Positions 11,201 to 22,767 of a stretch of DNA of 64,000 bases are shown here, piece after piece. The notes below the pieces were generated by a model. The model was not told the DNA's origin. It was given only the letters and a program-made list of their open reading frames with translations, and did no database searches. Position numbers and translations under genes: made by a program. Every line of letters begins with the position of its first letter. Within the stretch, counting starts at the first letter, position 1. The stretch is from Ancylostoma caninum (Eukaryota > Nematoda > Chromadorea > Rhabditida > Ancylostomatidae), in contig JBAJFG010000019.1 of assembly GCA_037903475.1 (NCBI GenBank), positions 8,183,001 to 8,247,000 on the forward strand. The letters are read 5' to 3'.

Positions 11201-12023
11201 TATTCGATTCGGTCACATGTATACTGCGTTCATGCTGCAAGTGAATAGCGGAGAACATTCATCGTATCAGTTTCAAGTCAGTATCAGTGCTTTATCCTCC
11301 CACACTCGTGTGGCAGCAATTAACCAACACCGGGGGGATGGGAGGCTAGGTTGGCCTGGGGCCGGATGGAACTATTCGACCATTTGTGCGCCGCTGACCT
11401 CCGCCCATGTATTTCATGCTCTAACCAATACAATATATCAGTGTCCATAGACAATGAACACAAAGAGTGTCGCAAAATGAAAAAAAAACCTACATCATGG
11501 TGACGCACTCACTAGAAACAAGTTCAAGAAATCTCATGGTACCCTGGAGAGTTTTGCAACGTTAGTGTTGTTAAATAAAATTGAAAGCATGCCATGATCG
11601 AAAGATATTGACAAAGACGGGTCACTAGTTAATCGTAAATTGAGTAAGTCGTTTGAGCTGCCTCACCAGGCACGTTTGAGCGTAATGACGCCATGCAACC
11701 TGACACTGTTTGGATAATTGGAAACTCTAATGGGGTGTTCAGGAAGGAGGTAAAGTGCAATGTTATGTATTGGGTTCTTTCACACAGGTATCAAGCCAAC
11801 ACAGTAGCGCCGAGTGCAAACCTACTCTTTTTAAGGAGGTAGAAGAAGTGAATTTCGCGGAAAGTGATCCAGGCCCGAGCACAAGGTCTTCCTCGGGCCG
11901 AAATCAAAACGAAGCACCACTCGAAAAACCAACATTTTTGAAGTTGCCTTGCAAGTGGCAGGAGCTACCTCGAAAATCAATAGAAAAGAAATGTATGCCA
12001 CTATTGCAATTCAGTTTTACTCT
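11201..12023. other. Intergenic, nothing supported
   Basis: Short frames near 11320-11510 and 11755-12096 lack homology or consistent splice sites. Confidence 0.4.
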
Positions 12024-13820
12024 GAAATTTCTGTCCGCGGTGGATCCGCGGTCCGTCCGCGGTGTTGAGTCGGTTGGCCACCGTGGGCATGTGTGAATTT
12101 ACCGCGGTATTTTTGCGGATTAACTGAGGACATGTGCGGATCCACTGCGATGTATGTGTTTTAATGGTAGTGAATGTGGGTAAATTATTTGGTGTAAACT
12201 GACTTTTGAGCCATGAGCAGATCATTTCTTACCAAGTAAACTATTAATCCTTTAATTCGTGCCAGAGGAAGCAAACATTACCCGGTAGGGTACTGCGACA
12301 GTTCGCTAAACCAGTGATTCTGTGTCGTTCCTAATCAAGAGAGGAAAACGCAAATCTCATGTGGTTTCCCACTTCTTTCTCTCACATTTTTTACACGACT
12401 GAATTTGAATGATACCGTCTTTTCGAACACTACTTGGAAATACTATACTACTTACTTGGAAATCCGCCGGGTAGAATGGAGTTGGGGGCAGCCAGCTGGT
12501 ATAAGTCGATAGTATGACCTGTCCTGCACGTTCTGACTTGTTAGTTGACACGTCCAGAACGCTCTGACTTGTTAGCTCTCCTAACGTACAGTAGTTATAG
12601 TCGTTGTCACCAGGGAACAAACGTCTGCAGCAGCACGGCTACGGCGGAGGCCGCCGCACAGCCGCGGCGCAACACCACCGCGAGGCTGTTGCGGGCGGCG
12701 TGGCGGGCATTTTGCCAGCCTTGGCAGCCGGCTGATTTATCGATTATTTCAGTGCGACCGGATTTCCGCTGTTTTTGTTCGTTTTTCTTCAGGTTTTTTT
12801 TAAACATTTTCTTTCCTGTCTCGTTGATTTTTCATCTATTCCAGGCCAAAAGGAATGAAGAACGATGACAATTTTTACTTTTTAACTTTTACAGCTCTTT
12901 GTGAGATAGTTTCTCTTGTCATTGTTTTCAAAATTTGTAGCATTAGAATGCCAGTGTTGGTGATCTCTAAAACTTCTTTCTTTTGCATTCGTCGGGATTC
13001 AACATGATCGACATCGCTGCACCAGAAATTTTTAGCTTGAAGGTGTTTTACAGGACAACAAATCCATTCCTCAGTGCTGTGTTCGTTCTTATAGAGAATG
13101 CAATTTTTAACGGGTTAGAAGTGAATAAGACAATCGCTTAGACCTTGCCTTCGGTGGGATGAAGTCGAATGAAGGCGAATTGAAATTTCTATGCGTATTT
13201 GTGCTTTGGATCGTGACTTGATACCAGCAAACATGCATAAACAAACAGAAAAGGATTGCACTATAAAGTGATGTTAGCTTGACATCCCTTCTGGCCTGGA
13301 GTGGATGGAAAATCAACGAGACAGAAAAGAAAATGCGAAAACCCCTAAGAAAAATGAACAAAAACAACGGAAATCCGGCGGCAATGAAGTCACCGATAAA
13401 CCAGCAGGCTGGCAAGGTTGGCAAAATGCCCGCCACGCCGCCCGCAACAGCACTGCGGCTGCGCCGCGGCCTCCGCCGTGGCCGTGCTGCTGCAGACGTT
13501 TGTTCCGTTGTGACAACGACAATACCTAAAATGCAAACAAGTCAGAACGTGTAGGACAGGTCATATTATTGGTCAGTACCAAGTGCCCCCCCCCCAACTC
13601 CATTTTACCCAATCCGCCTTCTTATCCACTTGGCCATACGTGTCGGCAAGTGTGGTGTGTTCAAGCCCTTATGTATCTTATCAGTTCTACTGCGGATTCA
13701 CTGTGGGAATGTGCGGATCCACAGTGGGAAGCAATGATACTGCGGATCCACAGTGGGAATCTGTGGTTCCACCGTGGCCACCGCGGATCCGCCTCTTACT
13801 GCGGTGTCACAGTGGGAGAA
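12024..13820 (-). repeat. SINE-like element copy A, interrupted by a transposon
   Basis: 12024-12468 and 13611-13820 are the two halves of one repeat, matched in order to the reverse complement of 61347-61777. Its arms hold repeated GGATCC-centred units: TGCGGATCCACAGTGGGAA occurs at 13712 and 13741. The inner part next to 13619-13640 contains the reverse complement of a pol III A-box-like TGGCCAAGTGG. The element at 12469-13610 sits inside it. Removing that element and one copy of AATCCGCC restores continuity with copy B, so the two halves are one insertion. Confidence 0.75.
12469..13610. mobile_element. 1142-bp long-inverted-repeat transposon with exact 8-bp target duplication
   Basis: Ends are GGGTAGAATGGAGTTGGGGG on the left and the inverse of GGGTAAAATGGAGTTGGGGG on the right. 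AATCCGCC flanks it at 12461-12468 and 13611-13618. The arms are long: about 12469-12868 pairs with 13276-13610, including ACAAACGTCTGCAGCAGCAC and a GGCGGCGTGGCGGGCATTTT block. The spacer of about 410 bp has no recognised gene. The left arm carries a short internal duplication around GACTTGTTAG. The 8-bp duplication fits hAT-like integration but the termini do not match the hAT-like MITEs elsewhere in the window, so the superfamily stays open. Confidence 0.85.
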
Positions 13821-14087
13821 AACTTCAAAGTGAAGAGATAAAAGGGTGGATAAAGACTTCACCCAACCATTGAAGAAAACTGAATTAGCCCCTCGTCACA
13901 GTTTCATGCAAATGCTAAGTTTCTGGTGTGAGGATTCATTCACAGTTCTTCGTTTCTTCCGTTTAGGACGTTGTACGCCTAATACAGACATGAAGTTTTG
14001 TAGATTATGTACATACTGTATGCACGTTTTGACTTAGTTATGATTTTTTTTTGATGGAATTCCTCGTATATTATTTCCTATTAGTAC

Positions 14088-14301
14088 CAGTGGCGGATGC
14101 AGAAAGTGGGCGGGAGGGAGGGGGGGGGGGTGGGCGTGGGAAAAAAGCGGGGTCTCCGCCATACTGGAGACCCGGACGGAAAATAAAATTAATGGAAACC
14201 TTTATTATAATAGTGAAAAATTAATAAAAATTATGTTAACAAATAACATTAAAAATTAACAAGTAAAAATAAACCGATACAAGATTTTTATATGTATTGT
14301 A
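14088..14301 (-). mobile_element. hAT-like MITE, copy c (truncated)
   Basis: Left end CAGTGGCGGATGCAGAAAG with the G-rich block, GGTCTCCGCC and GGACGGAAAATAAAATT signatures. It runs through the AT-rich centre to about 14301 and then loses similarity, so the far terminus is missing. Confidence 0.75.
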
Positions 14302-15613
14302 GGCATCATGGGATGAGATGACGATTGAGTAATCTTTTAAATGCGTTGTAGCTAACAGGAAGTGAGTGATTTTTGCGAAATTCAACGCAATGTTCATGAA
14401 TGTTCATGAATCGCTGTTAAAAATTTCGGAGAAATCTCAATTTGAGGGCAAGATTTCAAGTTCAATTTTTGTTCAGTCATTCATTTAGCGTGTATTTGTG
14501 TAGTGCACTTTGTTGTCTGTTGAAGGCTAGGTTGTCTGACTCAGCTATCCTGAACCTCAGCAGCTGTTCATATGCATCCTTTCGATGAGCAAGGAAATAC
14601 GACGTATGAATTCGTCATGAACTGAGTGCCACTAGCTTTGAGCAGTTAGATAAAATTTTTGACTTCACCGCAGAATTTTGCTTGTCTCGGCAACTTTGAT
14701 ATATGTGTCGAAAAATAGTTTCCTCAATCAGGTTAGAATTAGAAACTACACTGTAACCTCGCATTTGGCCGAAGAAACGAGAACCACGTTTCCAGAAGGC
14801 AATGTTCAGTGTTTAGTGGAATTAAATTCAATAGAGCCACTCATTGACAGCTGCTGCCAAGAAATTCCACTGTTACTGCCGAATTTGTTATCAATGATGA
14901 TGACACTGCCCTGCGTGATTGTTAGTTGTATTGAAGAAGCAAAATAAATTTGAAACGAAAGCTAGAAAATGGCGGGAAACTTATCCGAAAACGTAGTAGA
15001 AACTCTGGGTCTTTGTTTTAGTTTTGGAGTCATACCATGCAAATATTTGAATTCGTCACTCAAGCTTGAATTCTTTATCATTTTTACCCCAATTTCCTGA
15101 ATAAGAACACACATTTAGTTGAATACTCTACCGGTTCTGTGTACGTAACTGTAATACTTTACTCTTCTACATATATCCGCAAATGCAAACAAATACCTAC
15201 AGTAGCAGTACGACAAAACAACAGGGGTCAACAATACTGCCAATTAGTGACCTTTCAAAGTTATATCTCACAACAATCGATGAAGTCGATGAAACTGTAC
15301 AACCCTCCGTTCACGGAGTAATGTGGTTAATGTGCTTAGAAATAGCAAAATAGAAAGAGAAAATACAAACTAATCACATGGAGATCGAGCCGAGACTGGA
15401 ACACGGCAAAAGCAGACAGCACGTAAAATTACGTCACTGCAGCATCAACAAAATATGCGGACGCGCATTAATTAGGGAACAACAAGAACATATTACCATA
15501 CATCGTGAAAGGTTATCAGCACAAGGACACTTATCGTATCCAGTAAAAAATTGTGACGAGACCTGCGAGGGTAGCAATGAACGTTGCGGAACTGGTGGCT
15601 AAAATGACTTGGA
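14302..15613. other. 3' flank of the ephrin gene; nothing else supported
   Basis: No gene seen on either strand. I looked for a minus-strand AATAAA within about 500 bases of the ephrin stop and found none, so the 3' end of that transcript is undefined. A short duplicated GAATGTTCAT motif lies near 14390-14410. Confidence 0.4.
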
Positions 15614-18600
15614 TTAATTAAAGCTTATTGGGTATCCAGTTTTTTTCAAAGGATCGGAGCTAAGCACACCTGCTGATTCGACAACCTCATCGACAGTCTC
15701 TTTAGGCTGAGCGAGGAATCCGAGTTCATTCTCGATGCGCTGATTCTGAAAAGATCACTAGGAGAAAAGAAGATTTAATGTGAGAAAAGCATTTTGTACT
15801 ACGTGCTTGCTTTTGTGCTAGCGGCTAACCAAAAAGGCTCGTTCACAACTTCTCTTCAGCACTTTCCCAGCGTACATCTGACGCGTGTCTGGCAGAGTTG
15901 TGTTTATACTTCGTCGCAATCGGAGCGCACAACATGCAAACACTTCCAAAACACCTGTTTCCGTTTGAAAGCATTCACAGTTGTTATAGTGTTAAAGTCA
16001 CCACGTATGAACAGTAAGCGACGTCGATCTAGCTTCCGCCCTCGCTTTAACGGGTGTCGCCGCTACGTCATTACCTCGCCGAGAAGTATAAACGGACTGC
16101 TGTTCACCCTATGCTCTACTGTATCGGCATTGCATCTTCACATTTAGTAATACTCATAGGAGTTCCATGCGGTCGGATAACAAAAGGTACGTATCGATAC
16201 GATATGTGTCTTTTGTTATCCGACCGGATCGGACTTCAATGCACTACAAATGCAGCTTTGGCTTTCCTTCACCCATGCAAATTTGTAGGTGGACGCTTGT
16301 GTGGGGTGAGGACTTCGCCCAATCCTAGGATACTTCAAAAACATGAAAAAAAAGAAAGGCACTAAGAATAGGCCACATAGGTAATCTCGCAGGTATCCGT
16401 AACAACTCGTCAGTGGCGAGATTCATGAACGTTTCCGAGTTTTGAAGCTTTCCGTTCGTCAAGAATGGACGGATTTTTCTAACAAATTGTGAAAGATTCT
16501 TTTCATCTTGTTATTGCTCATCATCGCCTTCTTAGACGAGTTGCTCGAACAAAGCATAGGATTTCCTGTAGAAAACTCATCCATTTTATGAATATAAGTG
16601 GAAAGCCGTTTTCCTAGAAACCTCCACGAATTACCCTTTAAGCAGTTTGTACGTTTTTGGCTTTTCCTGAATGCTGAGTGATTGGAGCTGGACATGAAGA
16701 TGTTACCCTCAGCTCCTCCCATCGACTGACAAACTCGTCGTCGAGCGGGATTGGTTCTATTTGCAGCGATTTGTCGAATTTCAGCTTCCGATTGTGATTT
16801 TGCAGGTACGTTCTCCAATCAAAGTCTGAAATTAGCTAATTTGAATGGTTATGTGAAACTGGACAAACGATACTGACCGACATCAGGCAGAACATTTTTC
16901 TTCCAGTTTAGTTCGCCATTCTCTTCAGCTAGGTAGAAGCGATCCTGTAGCAGTCGTTCGAGGTCGACATTCAATCCAAGCAGCGGGTCACGGCCTTGGA
17001 TCTGTGATGTAAAATTGTGAATTTGATGGAATTGAGCTGTGCAAAGAGGCTGGCTCACCAATTCTTTTCCATCAAATATCACCGCCATTCTCATATTCTT
17101 CTCATTGCACAAACCAAGTCTTCGATCGTATAACCCTTCCTTTTTACCTGATGACGTCGCTAAAATATGTAATTTCTTTTTGTGGGTTCTCTCTGACTTC
17201 ATAGAACTTGCACGAAACTTAGAAATTCGCTAGAATGTTCTTGAATTTTAGAGCCAAATGGTAATATTTCATTACTTTACAGCATCTGTTTAGCACCAGA
17301 CAGTATGGAAACTCACTTATGAAGTAAATTTGCCCTTGCTCAGTTTGGTCTGGAACCAATGTGTAGCGCACTATGTGGTGCTCTCCATCACAAGATACCA
17401 CAAGAGCGGCATCACTGCCCAAAGAACATCGTTGAAATTCTTCGAAGGACACCTGTAACAGACAAATTGTGCATACAAAGACTACAAAGAAGCTGGTAAG
17501 TGAACATCTAAACATTCATGTATGTATTGGGTTGGTGAAAAAGTTTTGCAACACTCACAACCGATTGTTTGGAAGTGGATTTCTTCAACAAAGCAAAATC
17601 TCAATTAATGATATATGCAGCACTACTGTGTGCTACCTTAGCTCATATTTTAGGCAGCTTCTCTGTCTGAAACTAATTGGCTGTATTGTCAGAACTGCGT
17701 AGGCCGTGGATCGAAAAACTTTGACACCACGTTTGCGAGACCCTGTTGATTGCTAAGCCTCATTTCCCCTAGATATCTGTTCTTGCCGGGAAAAGTTGAC
17801 ATTCCGACAGGGCCAGGTCTGGCTAATACGAAAGATATGGAGAGAATTTCCCATTTGGAATCCTGAGTCTTCTCACGTTTTACATTTGCAATGTCCGTGT
17901 GAGCACTACCACGCAGAAGATAAACATTTGCACATTTTGGACGTTCTTCACGGCTGGTGCCTGCCAACGTCTGGAGTTGAGTACCCATTTGGACGAAGAA
18001 GCAGCGACTCCTCGACGCTCACTCGACATGTCTTGTCAGATTCGCACAACTCGTGGAGTATTCATATCCAGACAACTTCGCCGTAACCGAGGTCATGAGG
18101 AGGCTTGATTATAAACGCATATCCGCACTAAGGTGTCCTCGTCAACTCGCAGGTGTCGACATCCGGCCTCGCCTTTGGGACGTTCTGCAAATTATCATTT
18201 TTAACCGCCGATGCGCGTCCAGAGCATGGGTGACTCTCGAGCGTTATTTTTCCAGATTCGAAGCTCTGCCACGGTCATACAGTGGTCTCTTCAAATGCAG
18301 CACATATATTAGGTTGATGCAGAAGAAATGGCATTTTCTCATGTTGACTCTATTTTCTTCCACAACTTGAACGAACGATAACTTCGGCAAACCATAAAGT
18401 TCGTTCAAATAGCAGGGAACATTGCTTGTCCTATAAGCAGGTCCCTGACGCCGCACGCCTTTATCTCATGGAACCGTGAAACCAGAATAACGAGGACCTC
18501 ATTTTCATATCGTCATGTTTGGCGAATTTTTCCTTGCGGAATAAGAGTATCTGGAGCTGGGAAAAGTAGCAGAAATACGATAATTTCTTCAAAAAATACG

Positions 18601-21600
18601 ATGACTACTCAAACGTTTCCCAGTCAAATTATTAAAGTCCAAGCCAGCTTCCGGAAGCAAATTTTGGCCGAAATTCGAGGTGCAGAAAATGAGCTTTTTA
18701 GCATTTCGAGCGTTTTTCCAGTAGACCGTTTGCCTCTTTTCGGGAGAAGTGATAGCTTTGGGTACTATTGAAGGTGTTCCTTCCGCAAAGCAGCTTGGAG
18801 AGAATCATCCAGCAAGAATCACAGAAATAACGAAGGAAATGCTTCGAAATGTACTCATCTACGTTCCCCTAGAATCGAAGCCGTTGCAGCGGAGCTCATA
18901 CGTGAAATAGATTCTGATGTCTTTGCCAAATGCAAACAAGGTACTTTGCACTGCATCGCTTGCAAAGTTACAGAAAAATTAAAAAAAATTGGAAAATTGA
19001 GAGTGGGATTCCTGGACATTTTCAACTATTTCACGTCTGCTAACTGCAGTGGAAATCTTTTATACTTACAAGAGGATTCTTTGGTCTACAAGAATATTAC
19101 CATATCCCGATGTCATATTTTGTCCAAACAAAATTAAAGATTTTGAAAAACGTGGCGCCATTCCTTTTGCATCAACCTAATATGTATTAGCATCAGCACT
19201 TCTTACAGGATAACCAATAGACAAGGGAGCGAAGAGAGACTCGATTGACCGAGGCCATTGTTACTCAAATACTAAGCTTTCCTCTTATGCCACTGGCGTA
19301 AAACTTCGAGAACATACAACCTTAAACCAGCACAAGATCCCACCCGACAAACTGCCTTTGCGTTTTGGAAAAGAAAATAAAAAGGGTTGCAGAACTTCTT
19401 CACCAACCCGATAGTATGGGAAGTACGTCACGGGATTAGTGAGCTCGGTGACCGATGGTGCTCACCTTGTAGATAAGACTGAACTCTTTGGCTTTCCTCC
19501 TTGGGCAGTGAAATTTGATGATATCAAGCGGTCTTGCAGACAGCTCGTAATAACCAGGGGAGTCGATAGCATTGTCGAACGGCTCGAAACTAAATCATTC
19601 TAAGTGTTGAAATCATACGAAGAAATCGTGAGAAATTGCTGCTTTCCACAAAAAATAAAGAATTCTCATTCTTCCCAGATATAACATATACAGTCCTTGT
19701 CGAAAAGATAGACGGATTGCGCGTGCGGTTTCATATCGTCGCGGCCACAGAATCGCGTTGGGACCTACTGCACCCTCTCAACCAGAGCATGCTCTCTCCG
19801 TATCCATCGTTGAGGTCCCACCGCGTTTCCGCAGTCACGGAATCCGTCTATCTTTTCGACAAGGACTATAGCTACGAACAGACAGCTCCAACTCGGTTTT
19901 GACAAGGTGACCCATGGGTTAACATGTTTCCCTACATGCTTGGGTAAGGAAAGATCCAGCCAGTGAACAAGGTCTTGGACTTGCGATTTCTCATTGAAAG
20001 GGACTTAGCTTTGATGCGCATTGTGTCATGCGCATGTCAGATCGCATCAGAGGCGAACGGGTACTTTACAGTCCCGTTAGATCGCTCTCTACCAGAAATC
20101 CTTCAGTTTTGCTCAAAGTCTACGGAACATACATACATACGTTTTATTCGTGAGTATGGTGCTGTAGTGTTCAACTCCTTTAAACGCAAGAGTATTATAG
20201 AGTTAGAGAAAGTTCAGAATAACTTTACACGTAATCTAATGATTAGAGTTGTTGGCTTGCATTATGATGCTATACCTCTCACTCAGGTGAGGAACAAGAA
20301 CTTAGGACTACGCACCCTGAGCTGCAGGAGACTTAGGCAAAACTTAACTTAGTGTATAGGATTCCGCACGGATCTTGGTCCCATTCCCAGTACTATTTTC
20401 GAAATTAGGGCATCTGGTACTCGAGTACAAGCCAATAAACTGGTAATTTTGAGGCCGTGGAAAAATGTAGGAAGACAGTTTCTTGCGTATAGAGCAGGCA
20501 CAGATTACGAAAGACTCAGCGAAAAAAAAAACAGCTTATTCCTACTAAAGTCAGATCATTTGAGAGAGCGCTGAACTCGTATTTGAAGTCGTGATTCTAT
20601 TCCGTACTCAGGTTGTTATTACTGTTTTCACATGGTTATGTTTTCCTTCGTTATTTTCTATTTTTTACAGTATAATGTATGGTTTACCATGTAATAAATA
20701 CGTACAATACACGTTGATGGATGCCAGAGAAAGGGTAAACTTAGGTACGTTACGATGGGTAATCTCATGGTGCATCTGGTATCAAGAGTGGCCAAGCAGC
20801 ACCATCATGACTTAGTATAACTATAGAGGATTAGGTTTAAATAAATATCGGATCACATTGAGTTTATTGACCCTTGGGAAAGGAAGGAGCTGTAATTGCG
20901 GATATCGTTAAAGGGATTTGTAGCGCAAATACGTATGTAGGTGAGAGGTGAGACTGAATGGTGCGATGGCAGTGAAATGAATCAGATATGGATGTTATAT
21001 GGATGACCATATACCTTGGACAGCCTGTTCGTTGGTGAAGTACGAAAACAGCATGAACGCACGGAGAGCACAACTATACCCAGGGACCGAATGCATCGTT
21101 GAGGTTTGTCATAATGAACGAGTTAGAGTAGTAAAATTTAACCCCTTATCAGGAATCTATCATCACGTTTACCCATAAGTGACATTGTTTATATCTAGCT
21201 GTTATCCAGGGTTAGGTAATCGCGGATAAGGGAGTGAGATGAAATTGCAATGATGCATCCATGCCAGATCTCATTCATGATGTCGTCTGACAATCTTTCA
21301 CAATCATTTTTTTCTCGAACATGTAATGTATTCTCAGAGCTGCTCAAGCCCTTCCATTAAATCGGTATTTTTCGCTAAGGAATTGATGCTTGAACTTGTA
21401 ATCCGCTCACGTTTCGCCTTACAATATGTATATTATAGTAAAATATATTACTCAGTTGGTGCAAGCAACACGACGCCTACTTCATTGGGAGTTCCTCCAA
21501 ATGGATGGTTTTGATATTGTCTCGCGAACCATCGACAAAAAGTATTCATCTTGACGACCAAATCATTGCAACCTCGACCGTGACTAGTGTGATAATCTAT

Positions 21601-22206
21601 GATATTGCAGGGTGCGTACCTTCAGTCACACTCATGCAACCCTTGTTTAGAGACCTCTTCAAATTACTGAAAATATTCTGTGATATCGGATGCCAATTTA
21701 GAGATAATATCAACGGAACATTCCAGGAGCTATGTAATGCTTGGAAAAACTCCAACGCAAAGGTTTTTTGTGAGAATTTGTGCAATCAGTTCCACAATAT
21801 TTCCCTGATTGAGAACCAGTTTCTCTTTTCACTAATTTACACTAGTAAATCGAGGTTACATTACTAAATTACATCTATGGAACTAGCCAAACCGAGGTTA
21901 CATCACCAATTTTCTTGAATATCGGTTACCGAAGTAGAAGTGTAACATTTGCGAAAATTTTCCTTCTCCTGTACCCTGTGCCTGTGAGTGTGATCAGTCA
22001 TTCATAACCGTAGCAGTAGCTGCTGACGAAGGAGAAGGAGGGGGGGGGGGGGGGGGGGGAAAGTAACGCATTTTTGCGCAACAACGAAAACAACTAACGT
22101 GAACTCACACAGGATTCGATGAGTTCCAATAGACATCGTGGTGAACTCGGTGAGCACGTGCTGAGAAGACTGAGCAGACGGCTAATAAAACGCTGAATTT
22201 GACCAT
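15614..22206 (-). CDS. Ephrin-domain protein (Eph receptor ligand), seven coding exons, 277 aa
   Basis: Exons, in transcript order: 22109-22206, 19466-19589, 17317-17452, 17059-17159, 16878-17001, 16707-16825, 15614-15745. All junctions are GT-AG, phases agree, and the sum is 834 nt with one TAA. Residues 1-18 form a signal peptide (MVKFSVLLAVCSVFSARA). The ephrin domain begins VYWNSSNPV and contains LSARPLDIIKFHCP, FSLIYK, ITTSSGKKEGL and GLCNEKNMRMAV. The four Cys expected of the fold are C61, C83, C95 and C137, and N28 is a glycosylation sequon. Ephrins bind Eph receptor tyrosine kinases and guide cell movement. Odd: residues 154-277 are a charged tail ending KKTGYPISFN with no hydrophobic GPI signal, so the last exons may be alternative or a membrane anchor may be absent. 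Intron 1 (2519 nt) and intron 2 (2013 nt) are swollen by transposons. Which nematode paralogue it is cannot be told. The ephrin domain is confident; the C-terminal half is less so. Confidence 0.85.
16171..16225. repeat. Perfect 16-bp stem hairpin in ephrin intron 6
   Basis: GGTCGGATAACAAAAG (16171-16186) and its exact reverse complement (16210-16225) enclose a 23-base loop that itself contains the palindrome CGTATCGATACG. It lies in the 961-nt last intron of the ephrin gene. It may be a tiny MITE or an RNA hairpin; no second copy was seen. Confidence 0.7.
17527..19411. mobile_element. Mariner-type element in ephrin intron 2, interrupted by another
   Basis: Left end TTGGGTTGGTGAAAAAGTTT and right end (inverse) TCGGGTTGGTGAAGAAGTTC are flanked by TA at 17525-17526 and 19412-19413, the mariner/Tc1 target duplication. 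Total 1885 bp, with the 872-bp element at 18309-19180 inside it. I recognise no transposase motifs in the remainder, so it is non-autonomous or strongly decayed. Confidence 0.8.
18309..19180. mobile_element. Mariner-type element nested in the outer mariner (872 bp)
   Basis: TTAGGTTGATGCAGAAGAAA at the left and the inverse of TTAGGTTGATGCAAAAGGAA at the right, flanked by TA at 18307-18308 and 19181-19182. The interior is open only in short stretches and shows no DD34D motifs. Its insertion must postdate the outer element. Confidence 0.8.
19691..19866. mobile_element. Tc1/mariner-type MITE, copy A (176 bp), in ephrin intron 1
   Basis: CAGTCCTTGTCGAAAAGATA at the left is mirrored at the right (TATCTTTTCGACAAGGACTA), with TA on both sides. 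The inverted arms continue through GACGGATT and a GGGACCTA/GTCCCA block. A second, more diverged copy lies at 44541-44667. Confidence 0.75.
19963..20600 (+). pseudogene. CR1/Jockey-type LINE reverse transcriptase, 3' fragment, in ephrin intron 1
   Basis: An open frame of 129 codons (19963-20352) reads DLRFLIERDLALM, the DLG-[FV]-hydrophobic block of the palm/thumb junction, and then YIRFIREYGAVVFNSF, the R.ILEY..VVWNP thumb motif. It continues IIELEKVQNNFTRNL, the I..LE.VQ..FTR motif of CR1-like LINEs. Downstream frames continue the family pattern (RASGTRVQANKL, PTKVRSFERALNSY) but with frameshifts and stops. The catalytic FADD region is absent. It is a 5'-truncated dead copy lying antisense to the ephrin gene. 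Confidence 0.75.
22040..22059. repeat. Homopolymer G20 tract in ephrin intron 1
   Basis: Twenty consecutive G on the plus strand (C on the ephrin transcript) about 50 bases inside the intron 1 donor. Such tracts are assembly- and length-unstable. Confidence 0.9.
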
Positions 22207-22216
22207 TCTGCAAATG
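22207..22216 (-). promoter_or_regulatory. Probable spliced-leader or cis acceptor at the ephrin start
   Basis: On the minus strand CATTTGCAG ends one base before the ATG at 22206. A TTTGCAG acceptor directly before the start codon is typical of nematode SL trans-splicing and supports this start. An upstream cis exon cannot be excluded. Confidence 0.55.
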
Positions 22217-22767
22217 AGTGGCATGTGTACATACTTTTTTTGGGAGAATTTTGAGAAGCGAGTGAACAAAAAAAAAACTTCACGTACATACAGGAAAAAA
22301 GGAGAAAAATTTGAGGTAAAGGTGGTGGAGAAAAGAATATGAAAGAAAGGAGAAAAGAGGACGGTGTGGGGAAAAACATGTGAAAAGATACAAGGATCTG
22401 AATTGGTGGCAAACCAACAAAATGACCAATAAGCAGAGATACAAAAGCGTTCTCATATTCATTGTCCAATGTCTCGCAACGTCGTTAAAGAAGAAAAAAA
22501 AAAGGATTATTTATTTTTGCACTGAACATTTACTCTGTTTACTATCTATATATCCTCATAATAATTCAGTAAATTATGTAAAATTAGATATCCTTTTCTT
22601 ATTTTGCTATATTATTATATTGTACATACTCTAGTATGTGCTCTCGGTTTTATATACACTACTATGATATTGTATTATACATCAGTGCACTAAATTTACT
22701 TACAATACATTACTCACTATTAAATTGATATATTATTATGTTACTATTTGTTACTCATTATATTCGA
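22207..22767. other. Ephrin 5' flank
   Basis: Polypurine-rich on the plus strand (22300-22380), becoming AT-rich from about 22520. No TATA-type element or other motif can be called with confidence. Confidence 0.4.

Noticed and set aside
12545..12868. Open frames over the GC-rich arms (also 13107-13554)
   Set aside because: Both strands of both arms are open because the arms are inverted copies of a GC-rich transposon end; no protein family fits.
16459..16818. 119-codon minus-strand frame
   Set aside because: Out of frame with ephrin exon 6, which explains the conserved-looking region.
17219..17515. Alternative ephrin start MFRCSLTSFFVVFVCTICLL with a signal-like N-terminus
   Set aside because: It begins 12 bases from the mariner end and reads through a TCTGTTACAG acceptor. 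The upstream exons at 19466-19589 and 22109-22206 give a phase-consistent model with a better ephrin N-terminus.
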